64,000 bases of DNA from JAUIAI01 sp050633665 (GCA_050633665.1 JBOEGY010000007.1:186001-250000); one strand, 5' to 3'; shown: positions 27,507 to 37,342, numbered from the stretch's first letter. Numbers and translations are program-made. Notes: generated by a model not told the origin, from the sequence alone.

Positions 27507-28946
27507 TTAGTCGCGCGTCACGCGGATGATTTCATCCAGAGAGGTTACGCCCTCATCAACCCAGCGCTGGCCGTCTTCACGCATCGACAAAGAGCCCTGC
27601 CTGCGACCGGCCTCGCGGATTTTCGCTTCCGGTTCGCCACGATGAATCAAGGATCGGATCTCGTCATCGATCAGAAGCAGTTCATGAACACCGGTACGCC
27701 CCTGAAAGCCGGTCGTGCCGCAGGCCGGACAGCCCTGGGCACGCCAACCACCGGTAAGCGGATCGGGTTCTTTGCATTGCTCGCATAGTTTGCGGACCAG
27801 GCGTTGCGCCAGCACGCCCAAAAGGGAACTGGAGAGCAGAAACGGCTCAACCCCCATGTCTATCAGCCGGGTAATCGCCGAAGCCGAATCATTAGTATGC
27901 AGCGTTGCCAGGACAAGGTGCCCGGTCAGTGAAGACTGTACTGCGATCTGAGCGGTTTCGAGATCGCGAATCTCGCCAATCATGATCACGTCCGGGTCCT
28001 GGCGAAGAATTGACCGCAACGCCTTGGCAAACGTCATGTCGATGCGCGGATTGACCTGGGTCTGGCTCACCCCGTCCAGGTCGTATTCGACCGGATCTTC
28101 TACTGTCAGTATGTTGGTCATGTTCACATCGAGCTGACCAATCGCTGAATACAGAGTGGTTGATTTGCCCGAGCCGGTCGGCCCGGTCACCAGAACAATG
28201 CCGTGGGGCGCCCGGATCAAGGTGTCGAATTGCTCCTGGTGATGCTTGCTCAGACCCAGCCGGGCCAGATCCAGGCGGCCGGCTTCCTTATCCAGCAGCC
28301 GTAGAACGGCTCGCTCGCCATGGCCGGTCGGCAGAGTCGAAACCCGGACATCAACCGGCCGCCCACCAATGCGCAGCGTGATCCGCCCATCCTGAGGCAG
28401 GCGTTTTTCGGCAATATCGAGTTGCGCCATGATTTTGATCCGGGAAATCAGCGCAGCATGAATCTCACGGCGTGGGCGCACAACATCGCGCAACGTACCA
28501 TCAACCCTGAACCGGACCAGCGAATATGATTCGAACGGCTCAATGTGAATATCAGACGCGCCGTCTCGGCTCGCCTGAGTCAGCAGCGCGTTGATCATCC
28601 GGATTATTGGCGCATCGTCTTCGGTTTCCAGCAAATCTTCGATGCGAGGAATGTCCTGCATCAACCGGGACAGATCGAGATCACTGGCAACTTCATCGGC
28701 AACCGCAGCCGCCGACCCTTCCTGTTGCGAATACGCCTTTGAAATGGCGGCCCGCAACTCGTCCTCCTCTTTGCGAACGGTCACCAGTCGCAGCGGCAGC
28801 GTTCGCGATAACTCAGCCAGGGCCGCCGGTGGCGTCGCCTCGCCAATCCACACCTCTACCGCGTCACTGGTGGTACCGGCAACCAAAACCTGGTGCGCAC
28901 GCGCAAAGCCGTAAGGAACGTAGCGGGAGGGGCTGATCGTAGACAT
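27507..28946 (-). CDS. gspE: Type II secretion ATPase GspE
   Basis: 479 residues. Walker A GPTGSGKSTTLYSA lies at ~residue 255, the Walker B region DPDVIMIGEIRD at ~325, and the His box LATLHTNDSASAI follows. A CxxC...CxxC zinc motif (CEQC, CPAC) sits near ~395-415, as usual for GspE. It drives pseudopilus assembly at the inner membrane through GspL and GspF. An 85-nt gap separates it from gspD; a short AGCCG/CGGCT stem lies in this gap. Confidence 0.95.
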   Translation of the reverse strand: MSTISPSRYVPYGFARAHQVLVAGTTSDAVEVWIGEATPPAALAELSRTLPLRLVTVRKEEDELRAAISKAYSQQEGSAAAVADEVASDLDLSRLMQDIPRIEDLLETEDDAPIIRMINALLTQASRDGASDIHIEPFESYSLVRFRVDGTLRDVVRPRREIHAALISRIKIMAQLDIAEKRLPQDGRITLRIGGRPVDVRVSTLPTGHGERAVLRLLDKEAGRLDLARLGLSKHHQEQFDTLIRAPHGIVLVTGPTGSGKSTTLYSAIGQLDVNMTNILTVEDPVEYDLDGVSQTQVNPRIDMTFAKALRSILRQDPDVIMIGEIRDLETAQIAVQSSLTGHLVLATLHTNDSASAITRLIDMGVEPFLLSSSLLGVLAQRLVRKLCEQCKEPDPLTGGWRAQGCPACGTTGFQGRTGVHELLLIDDEIRSLIHRGEPEAKIREAGRRQGSLSMREDGQRWVDEGVTSLDEIIRVTRD

Positions 28947-29031
28947 GTATTCAATATCGCAGTTAAGCCAGCCGGCAATCGGCTAACGCTTCATTGTGCC
29001 CCGAGCCCACGACCGCGCATAGCGACGCCCG

Positions 29032-31671
29032 TCAGTTCAGGTAGGCATCTGAAGAAGTTAAAGCATTGTCGTTGGTCGCACCGACCGCTGGTGCCTGACG
29101 AACGGTTCGGGAGGAACCCGGTGCCGGCCGTACCTGGCGGTTGTCAATATTGACCGATACGACTTGTCGCGGCGGCAGGATGACCCGAGCCTCACGCGAA
29201 GCCGTTGCCGGATTCACCGAGGGACTCACCGAGGCGTTAGGTGAATAAACTGGCGTACCGGGACGACCGGTTTCATCCGGGGTCCCCGGCACGCTGCGAG
29301 TTGGCTGCCGCAGGTCTATCACCGGCGCCGGACCGCCCCGTTGCTCAATAAACTGATCGACATCCGGTGCCAGACTGCCAGGCTTCTGACGATAACCAGG
29401 CGGGCGGGTCAGATCGCCAGACACGTTGCCGGCAGCGTCAAGCGCCGGTTTCTGATCGCCCGCGGGACCTTTTTCGACCGGGGCCGGCTTGGCCGCAGAC
29501 GGTGCGGGCGGGAACGGCGCCATGCTCTGCGGCTCAAAATCAGGCAACGCCCAGTGCTCAGGCAACGCGGCCCTGCCCCGCAGATTACGCATATAGTCGT
29601 AGCGCGAAGCGGTCACATCATGTGAGGCTCTCGCGTCGCGCAGAATGACCGGGCGCAGAAAAACCAGCAGATTCGTTTTGACTCTCTTACGCGAGTCGTA
29701 GCGGAACAACTGGCCGAGAATGGGAATATCACCGAGCAACGGTACTTTATTAACACCCCCTTCGATGCGCTCTTCGATCAATCCACCCAGCACGACAATC
29801 TGACCGTCATCTACCAGTACATTGGTTTCAATGGCGCGTCGGTTGGTTATGATGTTTGACGCGATCGACGAGGCCACTACGCTGGAGACCTCCTGAAAGA
29901 TCTGCAACTTGACCGTGCCGGACTCGGAAACCTGGGGTTTGACGCTCAATGTGGTCCCGACGTCCTGACGCTCAATGGTCTGAAACGGATTCACCGCTCC
30001 GCCAGAGCCGGTCGATGAGAACGACCCGGTGACAAAGGGGACATTCTGACCAATGATGATCCGGGCCTCTTCGTTGTCCATGGTCAGCAGGTTAGGCGTT
30101 GCCAGTACATTGCCGTCCGCCTCGGTTTCCAGCGCTCTCGCCAGCAGAGGCAAATTCAGAATTTCGCCCACGCCTGGCACGTCGATAGTGCCTTGAACAA
30201 TGCCCAGGTTCAGGCCGGCACCAGCATTGCCGATATTTTGCGAGGCGCTCAGAATGCTGCCACCGCCATCGAGATTGGTGAAATTGGTCCCGCCAATGCC
30301 CCGGGTACTGCCATTGGTGGGGTCAATCGCCTGAAACTGCACACCCAGTTCAGCCGCACGCTCCGCATTGACTTCAACAATCAGTGATTCAATGAAGACT
30401 TGTGCCCGCCGGGTATCGAGCTGGTCGATCACGGCGCGCAAATTACGATAAACAGCTTCCGGCGCGGTAATAATGAGCGAATTAGTGGTTGGATCGGCCG
30501 CGATAATGGCATCGCCGGTATCGACCGTGACGGGCGACTGCCCTGACCCACCCTGGGTGGCGCTCAGGCGCTGGCTATCCCGGCCACCACTGAGCGAAGC
30601 ACTTTGACCACGGGCACTATTTTGTGCACCACTCAGAACACTGGTTGCCTGCTGGGTACGGTTTTTAACTGACGAGGCGCTGGTGCTACCAGAGGCGTTA
30701 CCGCCAAGAGAAGCTTGTAACGTCTCAGCAAGTTTAACGGCCTCAGCATTTCGCAGATAGACGACATGGATATTGCCCGGGTTCTTTTGCGGGCGATCCA
30801 GTTGGGTCAGGAGTTGCTTGGCCAGATTAATTTTGGCCGGGCTTGAGGCCCGGATCATGATGGTGTTTGAATTCGGCTCGGCCATCACGACAATACGTTG
30901 ACCGGCATCAACCTGAGCGCCCTGCCCGGCACGCTGGGTATCGTCCAGCAAGTCACTCATCGTGATCGCAAGGTCGGTCGCTATACCGTGTCTGACCTGA
31001 AGCACCTCAACCTGACGGGTGCTCGGGCTGTCGAGCGTGCCAATGATGCGCGCGATCCGCTGGAGGTTATTGGCGTAGTCAGTAATGACCAGCGAGTTGT
31101 TATTGGGATAAGCACTGATTGTATTGTTGGGCGCAATTAGAGGGCGCAGGACCGGCACCAGATTGGTTGCTGATTCGTAGTTGAGGCGAAACACCTGCGT
31201 GACAATCTGATCCCCGCCGGTGGGCGGCTGCCGGCCGGCCGTCACCGGGCCCGATTGCAATTTGGCATCAGCTTCCGGGACGACTTTGGCCAGCCGACCC
31301 GATGAGACTATCGTGAAACCCTGCAGGCGTAAGGCAGACAACAACAGGCGGTAAGCATCACCACGAGAGACCGGCGTAGGCGTTTCAACTGTGATCTTGC
31401 CGCGCACCCGCGGATCAATAATGAAGGTTCTGCCCAGCAAAAACCCGAACGCGCCGATCACGGTGTCGATGTCCGCGTCTTTGAAATTCAGCGTAACCGG
31501 CTCGGTGTTTTGCGCCGGAACCGGCGCGGCAGGCAGACTCAGCGCAATCAAGACAAGCACGCTCAGCAAGCCCTGCCAGTAAGAACGCCGGACGCGTTTC
31601 GCGCCAGAGCCACCCTCTGGGGTTTGTTGGTTCAGATGTCTAGACGCCGCAGCGGTCTTGGAGGTGTTCAA
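29032..31671 (-). CDS. gspD: Type II secretion outer-membrane secretin GspD
   Basis: 879 residues, longer than the common ~650-700. Signal peptide after a ~30-residue basic extension (LSVLVLIALSLPAAPVPAQ), N0 domain, N1-N3 repeats with an Asn/Ser-rich insertion (~325-395), then the secretin core with VPLLGDIPILGQLF (~655). After ~700 there is a Pro/Ala-rich tail of about 180 residues with no recognised S-domain signature. The start codon used is TTG; no nearby ATG fits. GspD forms the outer-membrane channel. It follows gspN by 2 nt. Confidence 0.95.
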   Translation of the reverse strand: MNTSKTAAASRHLNQQTPEGGSGAKRVRRSYWQGLLSVLVLIALSLPAAPVPAQNTEPVTLNFKDADIDTVIGAFGFLLGRTFIIDPRVRGKITVETPTPVSRGDAYRLLLSALRLQGFTIVSSGRLAKVVPEADAKLQSGPVTAGRQPPTGGDQIVTQVFRLNYESATNLVPVLRPLIAPNNTISAYPNNNSLVITDYANNLQRIARIIGTLDSPSTRQVEVLQVRHGIATDLAITMSDLLDDTQRAGQGAQVDAGQRIVVMAEPNSNTIMIRASSPAKINLAKQLLTQLDRPQKNPGNIHVVYLRNAEAVKLAETLQASLGGNASGSTSASSVKNRTQQATSVLSGAQNSARGQSASLSGGRDSQRLSATQGGSGQSPVTVDTGDAIIAADPTTNSLIITAPEAVYRNLRAVIDQLDTRRAQVFIESLIVEVNAERAAELGVQFQAIDPTNGSTRGIGGTNFTNLDGGGSILSASQNIGNAGAGLNLGIVQGTIDVPGVGEILNLPLLARALETEADGNVLATPNLLTMDNEEARIIIGQNVPFVTGSFSSTGSGGAVNPFQTIERQDVGTTLSVKPQVSESGTVKLQIFQEVSSVVASSIASNIITNRRAIETNVLVDDGQIVVLGGLIEERIEGGVNKVPLLGDIPILGQLFRYDSRKRVKTNLLVFLRPVILRDARASHDVTASRYDYMRNLRGRAALPEHWALPDFEPQSMAPFPPAPSAAKPAPVEKGPAGDQKPALDAAGNVSGDLTRPPGYRQKPGSLAPDVDQFIEQRGGPAPVIDLRQPTRSVPGTPDETGRPGTPVYSPNASVSPSVNPATASREARVILPPRQVVSVNIDNRQVRPAPGSSRTVRQAPAVGATNDNALTSSDAYLN

Positions 31672-31673
31672 AC

Positions 31674-32444
31674 TCAGGCTCCGATCTTAATCAGGGTCTT
31701 TTCGCCCTGGCGCCGACCAATCAGGCCGAGTAATGTTCTGAGGCGGTCTTTTTCGCGATCTTCTGCAGTTGCAAAAGCCGTGAATCGAACACCGCGCCGA
31801 CTGGTCCAGGTGCCATTACCGTCCAGGCGTAACGGTCCGTTGATCGTGGTGATATCAAGTTTCGCCTGCGAGCCTTCTCCGACCACGCCGATCCGGTAAC
31901 TCCCAAGTGGATTGACGGGTGTCAGTGCTGACGCCATGTTACGTAACTCAATATCTGCCCGACCGGTAAATGAACCTTCGCGCAGGATCAGTCCCTCCCA
32001 ACGCAATGACAGCGCACCAGCCGGTTTGATTGTATTCCAGGGTGAGCCCAATCGGCCCAGATCGACGGATGGAAGCGACAGTTGTCCGGCGCTAATTCGC
32101 ATTTCCCCCACACCACCACTCAGACGCACGATATCGGACATGCCGTCCAGTTTAAGTTGCGCATCAACAATTCCGAGTATCAGCGGCAGTTTGCTGACTG
32201 ACCAGCTCAGCCGGCCAGGAATCGCCACACCGGGTGTAGTGCGCAATCCTTCAGTGCGGTTGTTGACATCAATCAAGACGAGGCGCCCCGTCCCCTGCCA
32301 GACGGTGCCGTCCGTTTCCGCCAGACCCAGCCGCCCGGCGGTCGCTTTTTGCAGGCCCCAGTCGGCGATAGTCGCCGGCGCAAAACCAACCAGAGCCAAG
32401 ACCACGCCCAGTACTGCTGCCGCGATCAGGAGTGCGAAGCGCAT
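31674..32444 (-). CDS. gspN: Type II secretion protein GspN
   Basis: 256 residues with one N-terminal membrane helix (LLIAAAVLGVVLALVGFAP) and a periplasmic domain whose WGLQKATAGRLGLAETDGTVWQG segment is typical of GspN. GspN is an accessory component present in only some systems. The start overlaps the gspM stop as TAATG, which indicates translational coupling. Confidence 0.88.
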   Translation of the reverse strand: MRFALLIAAAVLGVVLALVGFAPATIADWGLQKATAGRLGLAETDGTVWQGTGRLVLIDVNNRTEGLRTTPGVAIPGRLSWSVSKLPLILGIVDAQLKLDGMSDIVRLSGGVGEMRISAGQLSLPSVDLGRLGSPWNTIKPAGALSLRWEGLILREGSFTGRADIELRNMASALTPVNPLGSYRIGVVGEGSQAKLDITTINGPLRLDGNGTWTSRRGVRFTAFATAEDREKDRLRTLLGLIGRRQGEKTLIKIGA

Positions 32445-32953
32445 TATTGATCACTCCCGGGGCGCTCAAGCGAAATCGTGGCCGCAACCCGACCGGGATC
32501 AACGTCTTTGACGACTTTCACGTCAACAACTCTCAGTTTGACGTCGCGCGTGGCGCCATATAACCAGGTCAGAACCGAGGCCATCGTGACCTGATCGAAT
32601 TTGACTTGAATGATGTCGGAGCCGGCATTGACGGTGGCACTGCTATCCAGCCCTGCCGCAGTGATTGAACGCTGCAACTCCGAACGGACTACCGCCTGAG
32701 CCTTACTGGACTGCCTGACCTTGGCCAGCTTGCCGGCCTCGGCTGACAAGGCCTCCAGTTTGGCCACCTGAGCGCGTAACTGAGGCAGTTCATCACGCAA
32801 ACGGGTCCGTCCCAGCCACGCCGGCTCGAACAGGACAAAGTAAATAATGGCCAGCGCCACAATTGCCGCGCCCCAGCTCACCAGACGACGCTCGCGCAGA
32901 TTCAGCTGCCCCCAACGGCCAAGCAGGCTCTCCAGAAACGCGCCGCCCTTCAT
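32444..32953 (-). CDS. gspM: Type II secretion protein GspM
   Basis: 169 residues: a short cytoplasmic start containing LNLRERRLV, a membrane helix (~28-48), a coiled segment, and a small periplasmic ferredoxin-like domain. This is the GspM layout. GspM stabilises GspL in the inner-membrane platform. It overlaps gspL by 4 nt (ATGA). Confidence 0.9.
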   Translation of the reverse strand: MKGGAFLESLLGRWGQLNLRERRLVSWGAAIVALAIIYFVLFEPAWLGRTRLRDELPQLRAQVAKLEALSAEAGKLAKVRQSSKAQAVVRSELQRSITAAGLDSSATVNAGSDIIQVKFDQVTMASVLTWLYGATRDVKLRVVDVKVVKDVDPGRVAATISLERPGSDQ

Positions 32954-34257
32954 AACACCTCTACCGTGGCCAGCGCATCCTTACCCGGCTCGAAACGAAG
33001 ATTCAATCCCACTTGTTTGCACGACTGCTGCAACTTTTCACGCACCGATCGCGCCGCGACCAGAGAGGGCTGAAAACTAACCAGCAAACGCCCGTCGCGA
33101 TATTCGAGCGAGGTCAGCGCATCATCGGCCTGGCCGCCCAATGCTTGTGAAAACCGTGTCATTAACGGCAGAAAATCCTCGGGCCCGGTCTGCCCGGCAC
33201 CCGCCCGCATGCGGGCAACCTCGCGCTCCATCTGCAATAACGGGTCAACGACAGTCGTGGACTTGGGGAACGTTTCACGAAACCGTCGCTCCATTTCTGC
33301 GCGTAGCTCGGCTTTTTCTGACGCAAGCTTGCCCCAGTGCAGATTAATGCCCAGCAGAAAAACCGCCAGACAGGCAGCTGCCAGGCCGGCCGGTAAGCGC
33401 CAGGCCCGCCAGTCGATATCGGCGATTTTTCGCCCGACACTCGAACCACCGCGCCCGTCCAGTAAATCCACCACCGACGGCTCGGGAATTGGCAGCGGCT
33501 CAAATTCGACCGGCAGATTAAGGCGTTTGGCAACCGTGGTAACCGGGTACAACCACGAGTCGTCTTCTACCAGCGCGACAATTTTATGGGCCGGCAGGCC
33601 GGCAGGCCGGGCCTCCCCCGCCGCATCGGCTACCTCGTTCAGATCAGCCGTCTCGCCGGGCGGAATCAACACGGTCGCCAGGGCGCTGCCAAGGGCATCG
33701 ATCCGGTTGTTTTTGTCTTCTCCAGCAGTCCAGCCAAGGCCATCATGCAATGCAGTACGCAGCGCCAGTCCATCCTGAGCGCAGATGACAGACGCGGTGT
33801 CGGCATCGAACGGAGCCGCCAGTTGCGCCGGTATGGCGCGGGTAATATGAATGCCGCGCCGCTCAAACGCCCCAACTACAAAATCCAGCCAGCTTTTGTC
33901 AGTCACTGCAACCAGCCGAGCCTCGCCGCTGGCGACAGCAGGACCCATGGCAAACAGACATGATTGAGGATCTTGTAACAGCCGGTCTTCGACAGCATTG
34001 GGCAACGCCTGTCGCAATTTGACGCCTGACAATGGTGGTAGCTTTATGTGAATCAAAGTGACATCGCGGGCATCGAATATCAGCGTCGCCTGGCGGACTG
34101 AGGGCAACGCGTCCAGGCTTAATCGGGTATAGCGCTGACCTTCCGCATCATGAACGAGCGCCACAAGCGACGGCTCAGACGCAAAGCTTCTCTCGCCAAC
34201 AGATCTTGGCGGCAACCAGATGACGGTTTGATTTTTCTTTAAATTCTTCGCTGCCAA
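32950..34257 (-). CDS. gspL: Type II secretion protein GspL
   Basis: 435 residues with an actin-like cytoplasmic domain (ALPNAVEDRLLQDP at ~90, typical of GspL), one membrane helix (~290-310) and a periplasmic ferredoxin-like domain. GspL recruits GspE to the membrane. The apparent start is TTG and lies 19 nt inside the gspK end; an ATG start is not evident nearby, so the N-terminus is slightly uncertain. Confidence 0.92.
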   Translation of the reverse strand: MAAKNLKKNQTVIWLPPRSVGERSFASEPSLVALVHDAEGQRYTRLSLDALPSVRQATLIFDARDVTLIHIKLPPLSGVKLRQALPNAVEDRLLQDPQSCLFAMGPAVASGEARLVAVTDKSWLDFVVGAFERRGIHITRAIPAQLAAPFDADTASVICAQDGLALRTALHDGLGWTAGEDKNNRIDALGSALATVLIPPGETADLNEVADAAGEARPAGLPAHKIVALVEDDSWLYPVTTVAKRLNLPVEFEPLPIPEPSVVDLLDGRGGSSVGRKIADIDWRAWRLPAGLAAACLAVFLLGINLHWGKLASEKAELRAEMERRFRETFPKSTTVVDPLLQMEREVARMRAGAGQTGPEDFLPLMTRFSQALGGQADDALTSLEYRDGRLLVSFQPSLVAARSVREKLQQSCKQVGLNLRFEPGKDALATVEVL

Positions 34258-35252
34258 ATGACATCAACTGTTTTGAGTTTGGTGCTGCGTCGCAGTAGGG
34301 TTTCTGTTAAAGATTCCACCCTGCCAAATCGTATCAGGCCACGCACCAGAAAATAGCTAGATTTAACGTCCGAAAGGTTTTCTGCGTTGGTTTTTGCCTC
34401 TCCAGTGAGGTTTTTGATGAATTCTTCTTTATTGTTCCAGTAAACCTGCTCGCGGGCGGTCACCAAACGGCGCGCTTCTTCAAGTCCAAAATCACCCAGC
34501 GCCGCCAGAATTTCCGCAGGCGCAGTGCCAACGTTTATCAAGGTCTTCTCGGTGGGCAGGAAAATCACGAATCCGTCCAATAGTTCAAGCGCTTCGGCAT
34601 TGACGCCGCGCACCGCCAGCAGGTCAGACAAACGCAGCATTGGCAGGATTTCCAGCGGCCCTTTGTCTCTGGCCTGGCTGACGCCGCCGGTTAGAGGGCC
34701 GCTGCCAGGCTGTTGGCTCCCACCAGTTGACTCCGGCATTACAGCGCCAACAGCTTGTTTGTAACTCAGGATACGACTGGCGATCGTATTCGCAATCGCC
34801 TGCGGCAATCCCAGCAAGTCCAGCAAGCGCTGAAACAACTGTAAATTCGGAATTGAAAGAACAAGCGTGCGGTCCTCACCGGTTTCAACCAGATTGTTCA
34901 GGTTGAATCGGGATTGCGCGTCAATCATCTGGCCGCTGAGCGTCGCCGCGCGTGCTTCGTCGTCAATTTTTGCACCGGCCGTCACGGTTTCATCCAGGCG
35001 GGTATCAAGTACCGGAATCGCCCAGGGTTCGCCCAGGTGATCGACTTTGGTGCTGGTCGCATCAGCGCGCAAAATCACTTTTGACCAATCGATTGCCGCG
35101 CGTTCTATCCAGCGTACCTGAGTCAGGGCGAGCCGGTTCTCGACCGATCGAACCGTAATGTGTTCGCGCAAGAACAGGCCGCTGACGATAATCGTGGCCA
35201 GGGCAACAGTCAGCAATACACTGATAATGGCGACGCCGTTTTGCCGATTCAT
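34239..35252 (-). CDS. gspK: Minor pseudopilin GspK
   Basis: 337 residues, the large minor pseudopilin. It starts NGVAIISVLLTVALATIIVSG, the prepilin-like helix of GspK without the Glu at +5, as expected. QSRFNLNNLV (~residue 115) and the helix-hairpin-helix-like region (~200-250) are family features. GspK caps the pseudopilus tip with GspI and GspJ. It begins 3 nt after the gspJ stop. Confidence 0.93.
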   Translation of the reverse strand: MNRQNGVAIISVLLTVALATIIVSGLFLREHITVRSVENRLALTQVRWIERAAIDWSKVILRADATSTKVDHLGEPWAIPVLDTRLDETVTAGAKIDDEARAATLSGQMIDAQSRFNLNNLVETGEDRTLVLSIPNLQLFQRLLDLLGLPQAIANTIASRILSYKQAVGAVMPESTGGSQQPGSGPLTGGVSQARDKGPLEILPMLRLSDLLAVRGVNAEALELLDGFVIFLPTEKTLINVGTAPAEILAALGDFGLEEARRLVTAREQVYWNNKEEFIKNLTGEAKTNAENLSDVKSSYFLVRGLIRFGRVESLTETLLRRSTKLKTVDVIWQRRI

Positions 35253-35255
35253 CGT

Positions 35256-35903
35256 TTAATCCTCAATTGCAAACACGCGGCGCAGACTCTGACCACCACG
35301 TACCAGAGAGACTTCCACCCCACGCGGGCCGTCGTAGAGTTCAATGATGCCTTCGGCGTTCCCTCTGGGGAGGGCTTTCTGGGTCAGGTCTGTCAAAGAC
35401 TCACCAGCCAGCCATTGCCGGTTCACGGATGCCCTGAATGACAGACCTGATACCCCGTTAATCAACGGCTGCCAGATGAGTTGATCCAACTTGATTTCCA
35501 CGTCCGGTTCGTAGCTCTGCCATTGAGAAAAACCACGCTCAAGCACGCCGTTGTTAAGCCGGTAAACCACACGCTGCAATTGTGCAGGTTGCGCGGATGA
35601 GCCCTCTCGAAGCAACACCATCATCAGCGGGTCACGATCTGAACGCCCGGCCAGAAAACCAACCGGGCGCTGGGTCTGTAAATGAAACAGGCGAACCGGC
35701 CATGAGCGCCGCAAGTCCTGATCCATCTGGGTAAACGCGGTACTCAGCGCGCGCATTTCATCGGCGGCCGCGGTAATCCGCTCCCGACTGGTGATGACTG
35801 AGTCCAGCCCGCGCCAGCACAAAACCGCTAATACGCCCATCAAGGCGACAGCCACCAGCAGCTCAAGCAACGTGAATCCGCGACTGCGGCAAGTCGACTT
35901 CAT
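35256..35903 (-). CDS. gspJ: Minor pseudopilin GspJ
   Basis: 215 residues with prepilin cleavage signal RGFTLLELLVAVALMG and the GspJ motif QMDQDLRRSWPV. It forms part of the pseudopilus tip complex. The start overlaps the gspI stop by 4 nt. Confidence 0.93.
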   Translation of the reverse strand: MKSTCRSRGFTLLELLVAVALMGVLAVLCWRGLDSVITSRERITAAADEMRALSTAFTQMDQDLRRSWPVRLFHLQTQRPVGFLAGRSDRDPLMMVLLREGSSAQPAQLQRVVYRLNNGVLERGFSQWQSYEPDVEIKLDQLIWQPLINGVSGLSFRASVNRQWLAGESLTDLTQKALPRGNAEGIIELYDGPRGVEVSLVRGGQSLRRVFAIED

Positions 35904-36283
35904 CGCGTCAGATTGGTGGCAAAGCCACTTAACTGTGTCAGACGGTGGCCATCGGCACGATGAACGTTAATCTCGATGCGCCGGAAATAGCGGTTCGGGG
36001 TTGACAGAACCCGCTCGCGACACTGCAACACTACGCCCCCCTGGGAACAATCGAAGTTGCGTTTGCCGACGTTAGGCCAAAGTTGCTGAACCCGGATCAT
36101 GGCCAGACGGTTTTCGGCACTCCACTCAGCCAGCGTGCGCGATTTGAGCTCGGCACTGCCCCGGGTTAAAGCGCCGGTTGCCCGAACCGACGCAATCAGC
36201 GCCACCGCCGCAATCGTCAGGGCCACCAGCACTTCTATCAGGGTGAAACCGCCAATTTTTTTGTTGTGCCAGCCCTGGTTCAT
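35900..36283 (-). CDS. gspI: Minor pseudopilin GspI
   Basis: 127 residues with prepilin signal GGFTLIEVLVALTIAAVALIA and the family segment EWSAENRLAMIRVQ. GspI initiates the tip complex with GspJ and GspK. It abuts gspH with no spacer. Confidence 0.92.
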   Translation of the reverse strand: MNQGWHNKKIGGFTLIEVLVALTIAAVALIASVRATGALTRGSAELKSRTLAEWSAENRLAMIRVQQLWPNVGKRNFDCSQGGVVLQCRERVLSTPNRYFRRIEINVHRADGHRLTQLSGFATNLTR

Positions 36284-36772
36284 TTACCTGACCTCAAACA
36301 CGCCGAGGCCGTTGGCGTAAATGATCTGGCTTTGCTCGCCGCGCGACACTTGTAACTCAAAGGGCGAATCAACCATATCGCGCCCAAATTCGATCACGCC
36401 CAGGCCATCCTCACGGCGCAGCACAAGTTTTGTTTCGGCGCTCCATTCACGTCCCCGCAAATCGCGATCGTCAAGAATTGGCACCCAGCGCCGCCCGCGC
36501 CGAATTACAAACTGATATTCGCTGGCGTTTGCCTCAAAACGAATCGGTGCGCCACGAATCTGGGCCTCTTCGCGCGCCAGCGACAGCAATAAGGCGACCC
36601 GCTCCGTATCTGTTTGCAGGCTGCGGTCGGCTGAGCCGATCGACAAGCCGACCGCTGCCATCAGGACGCCGGCGATCGTCATCGCGACGAGAATTTCAAG
36701 CAGGGTAAAACCGCGCTCAGCCAAGCGCCGCGCAGACCGCTGTGCGGCCGGGTTGGAGTCGATCGCAATCAT
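36284..36772 (-). CDS. gspH: Minor pseudopilin GspH
   Basis: 162 residues with prepilin signal RGFTLLEILVAMTIAGVLMA after a ~20-residue leader and the downstream LLLSLAREEAQIRGAPI segment typical of GspH. I used the ATG at 36772; a GTG two codons upstream is equally possible. A hairpin lies in the gap between gspG and this gene. Confidence 0.92.
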   Translation of the reverse strand: MIAIDSNPAAQRSARRLAERGFTLLEILVAMTIAGVLMAAVGLSIGSADRSLQTDTERVALLLSLAREEAQIRGAPIRFEANASEYQFVIRRGRRWVPILDDRDLRGREWSAETKLVLRREDGLGVIEFGRDMVDSPFELQVSRGEQSQIIYANGLGVFEVR

Positions 36773-36807
36773 AGCCACCCGGGGAGGAAGGTTCGGGCCA
36801 GCAACGA

Positions 36808-36828
36808 CGACAGGCTGTTCGCCTGTCG
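36808..36828 (-). promoter_or_regulatory. Hairpin between gspG and gspH
   Basis: Perfect 8-bp stem CGACAGGC/GCCTGTCG with a 5-nt loop, about 10 nt past the gspG stop and upstream of gspH. No T tract follows on the minus strand. Such a hairpin could protect the gspG message or partly attenuate transcription, fitting the need for more major than minor pseudopilin; this is inferred. Confidence 0.55.
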
Positions 36829-36838
36829 GGTTAGCGTT

Positions 36839-37342
36839 CTAACGATTCAGAGACCAGGACCCGATGTCGGCATCGGTCCCTTCGCCGCCAGGCTGGCCAT
36901 CGCCACCGTAACTGAAAACGTCAATCTCGCTGCGGATTCCCGGGTTCAGGTACTGGTAAGGCTTGCCCCAGGGGTCAGTTGGCGGGTTTTTCAGGTATTG
37001 CTTCCAGTTGCCTGGGACGGGAGCGACACTGGGCCGGGTGACCAGCGCCTGCAGGCCTTGTTCCGTGCTGGGGTAGCGCTGATTATCAAGACGGTAGGTA
37101 TCCAGTGACTGGAGAATATTGCCGATGTCATAGCGCGCAGCGGTGACCCTCGCCTCATCAGGCTTGCTCATGATGCGGGGGACAACCAGCGCTGCCAGCA
37201 CACCGAGAATCACGATGACGACCATCACTTCGATCAGCGTAAACCCGAACTGACGGGAGCGCCCAGGGTGATTTGGGGAGACAGCGGCGATTGTCGCAAT
37301 CGGGGGGTGGACAGCCACAGAAGCAGCGGGTTTTACAGACAT
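36839..37342 (-). CDS. gspG: Major pseudopilin GspG
   Basis: 167 residues from the chosen ATG. Prepilin signal QFGFTLIEVMVVIVILGVLAALVVP, then YRLDNQRYPSTEQGL, NPPTDPWGKPYQYLNPG and the C-terminal FSYGGDGQPGGEG calcium-site region, all classical for GspG. The leader before the cleavage site is long (~33 residues); an ATG at 37378 in the same frame would lengthen it further. It is the first gene of the minus-strand gsp operon and is divergent from gspC. Confidence 0.93.
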   Translation of the reverse strand: MSVKPAASVAVHPPIATIAAVSPNHPGRSRQFGFTLIEVMVVIVILGVLAALVVPRIMSKPDEARVTAARYDIGNILQSLDTYRLDNQRYPSTEQGLQALVTRPSVAPVPGNWKQYLKNPPTDPWGKPYQYLNPGIRSEIDVFSYGGDGQPGGEGTDADIGSWSLNR

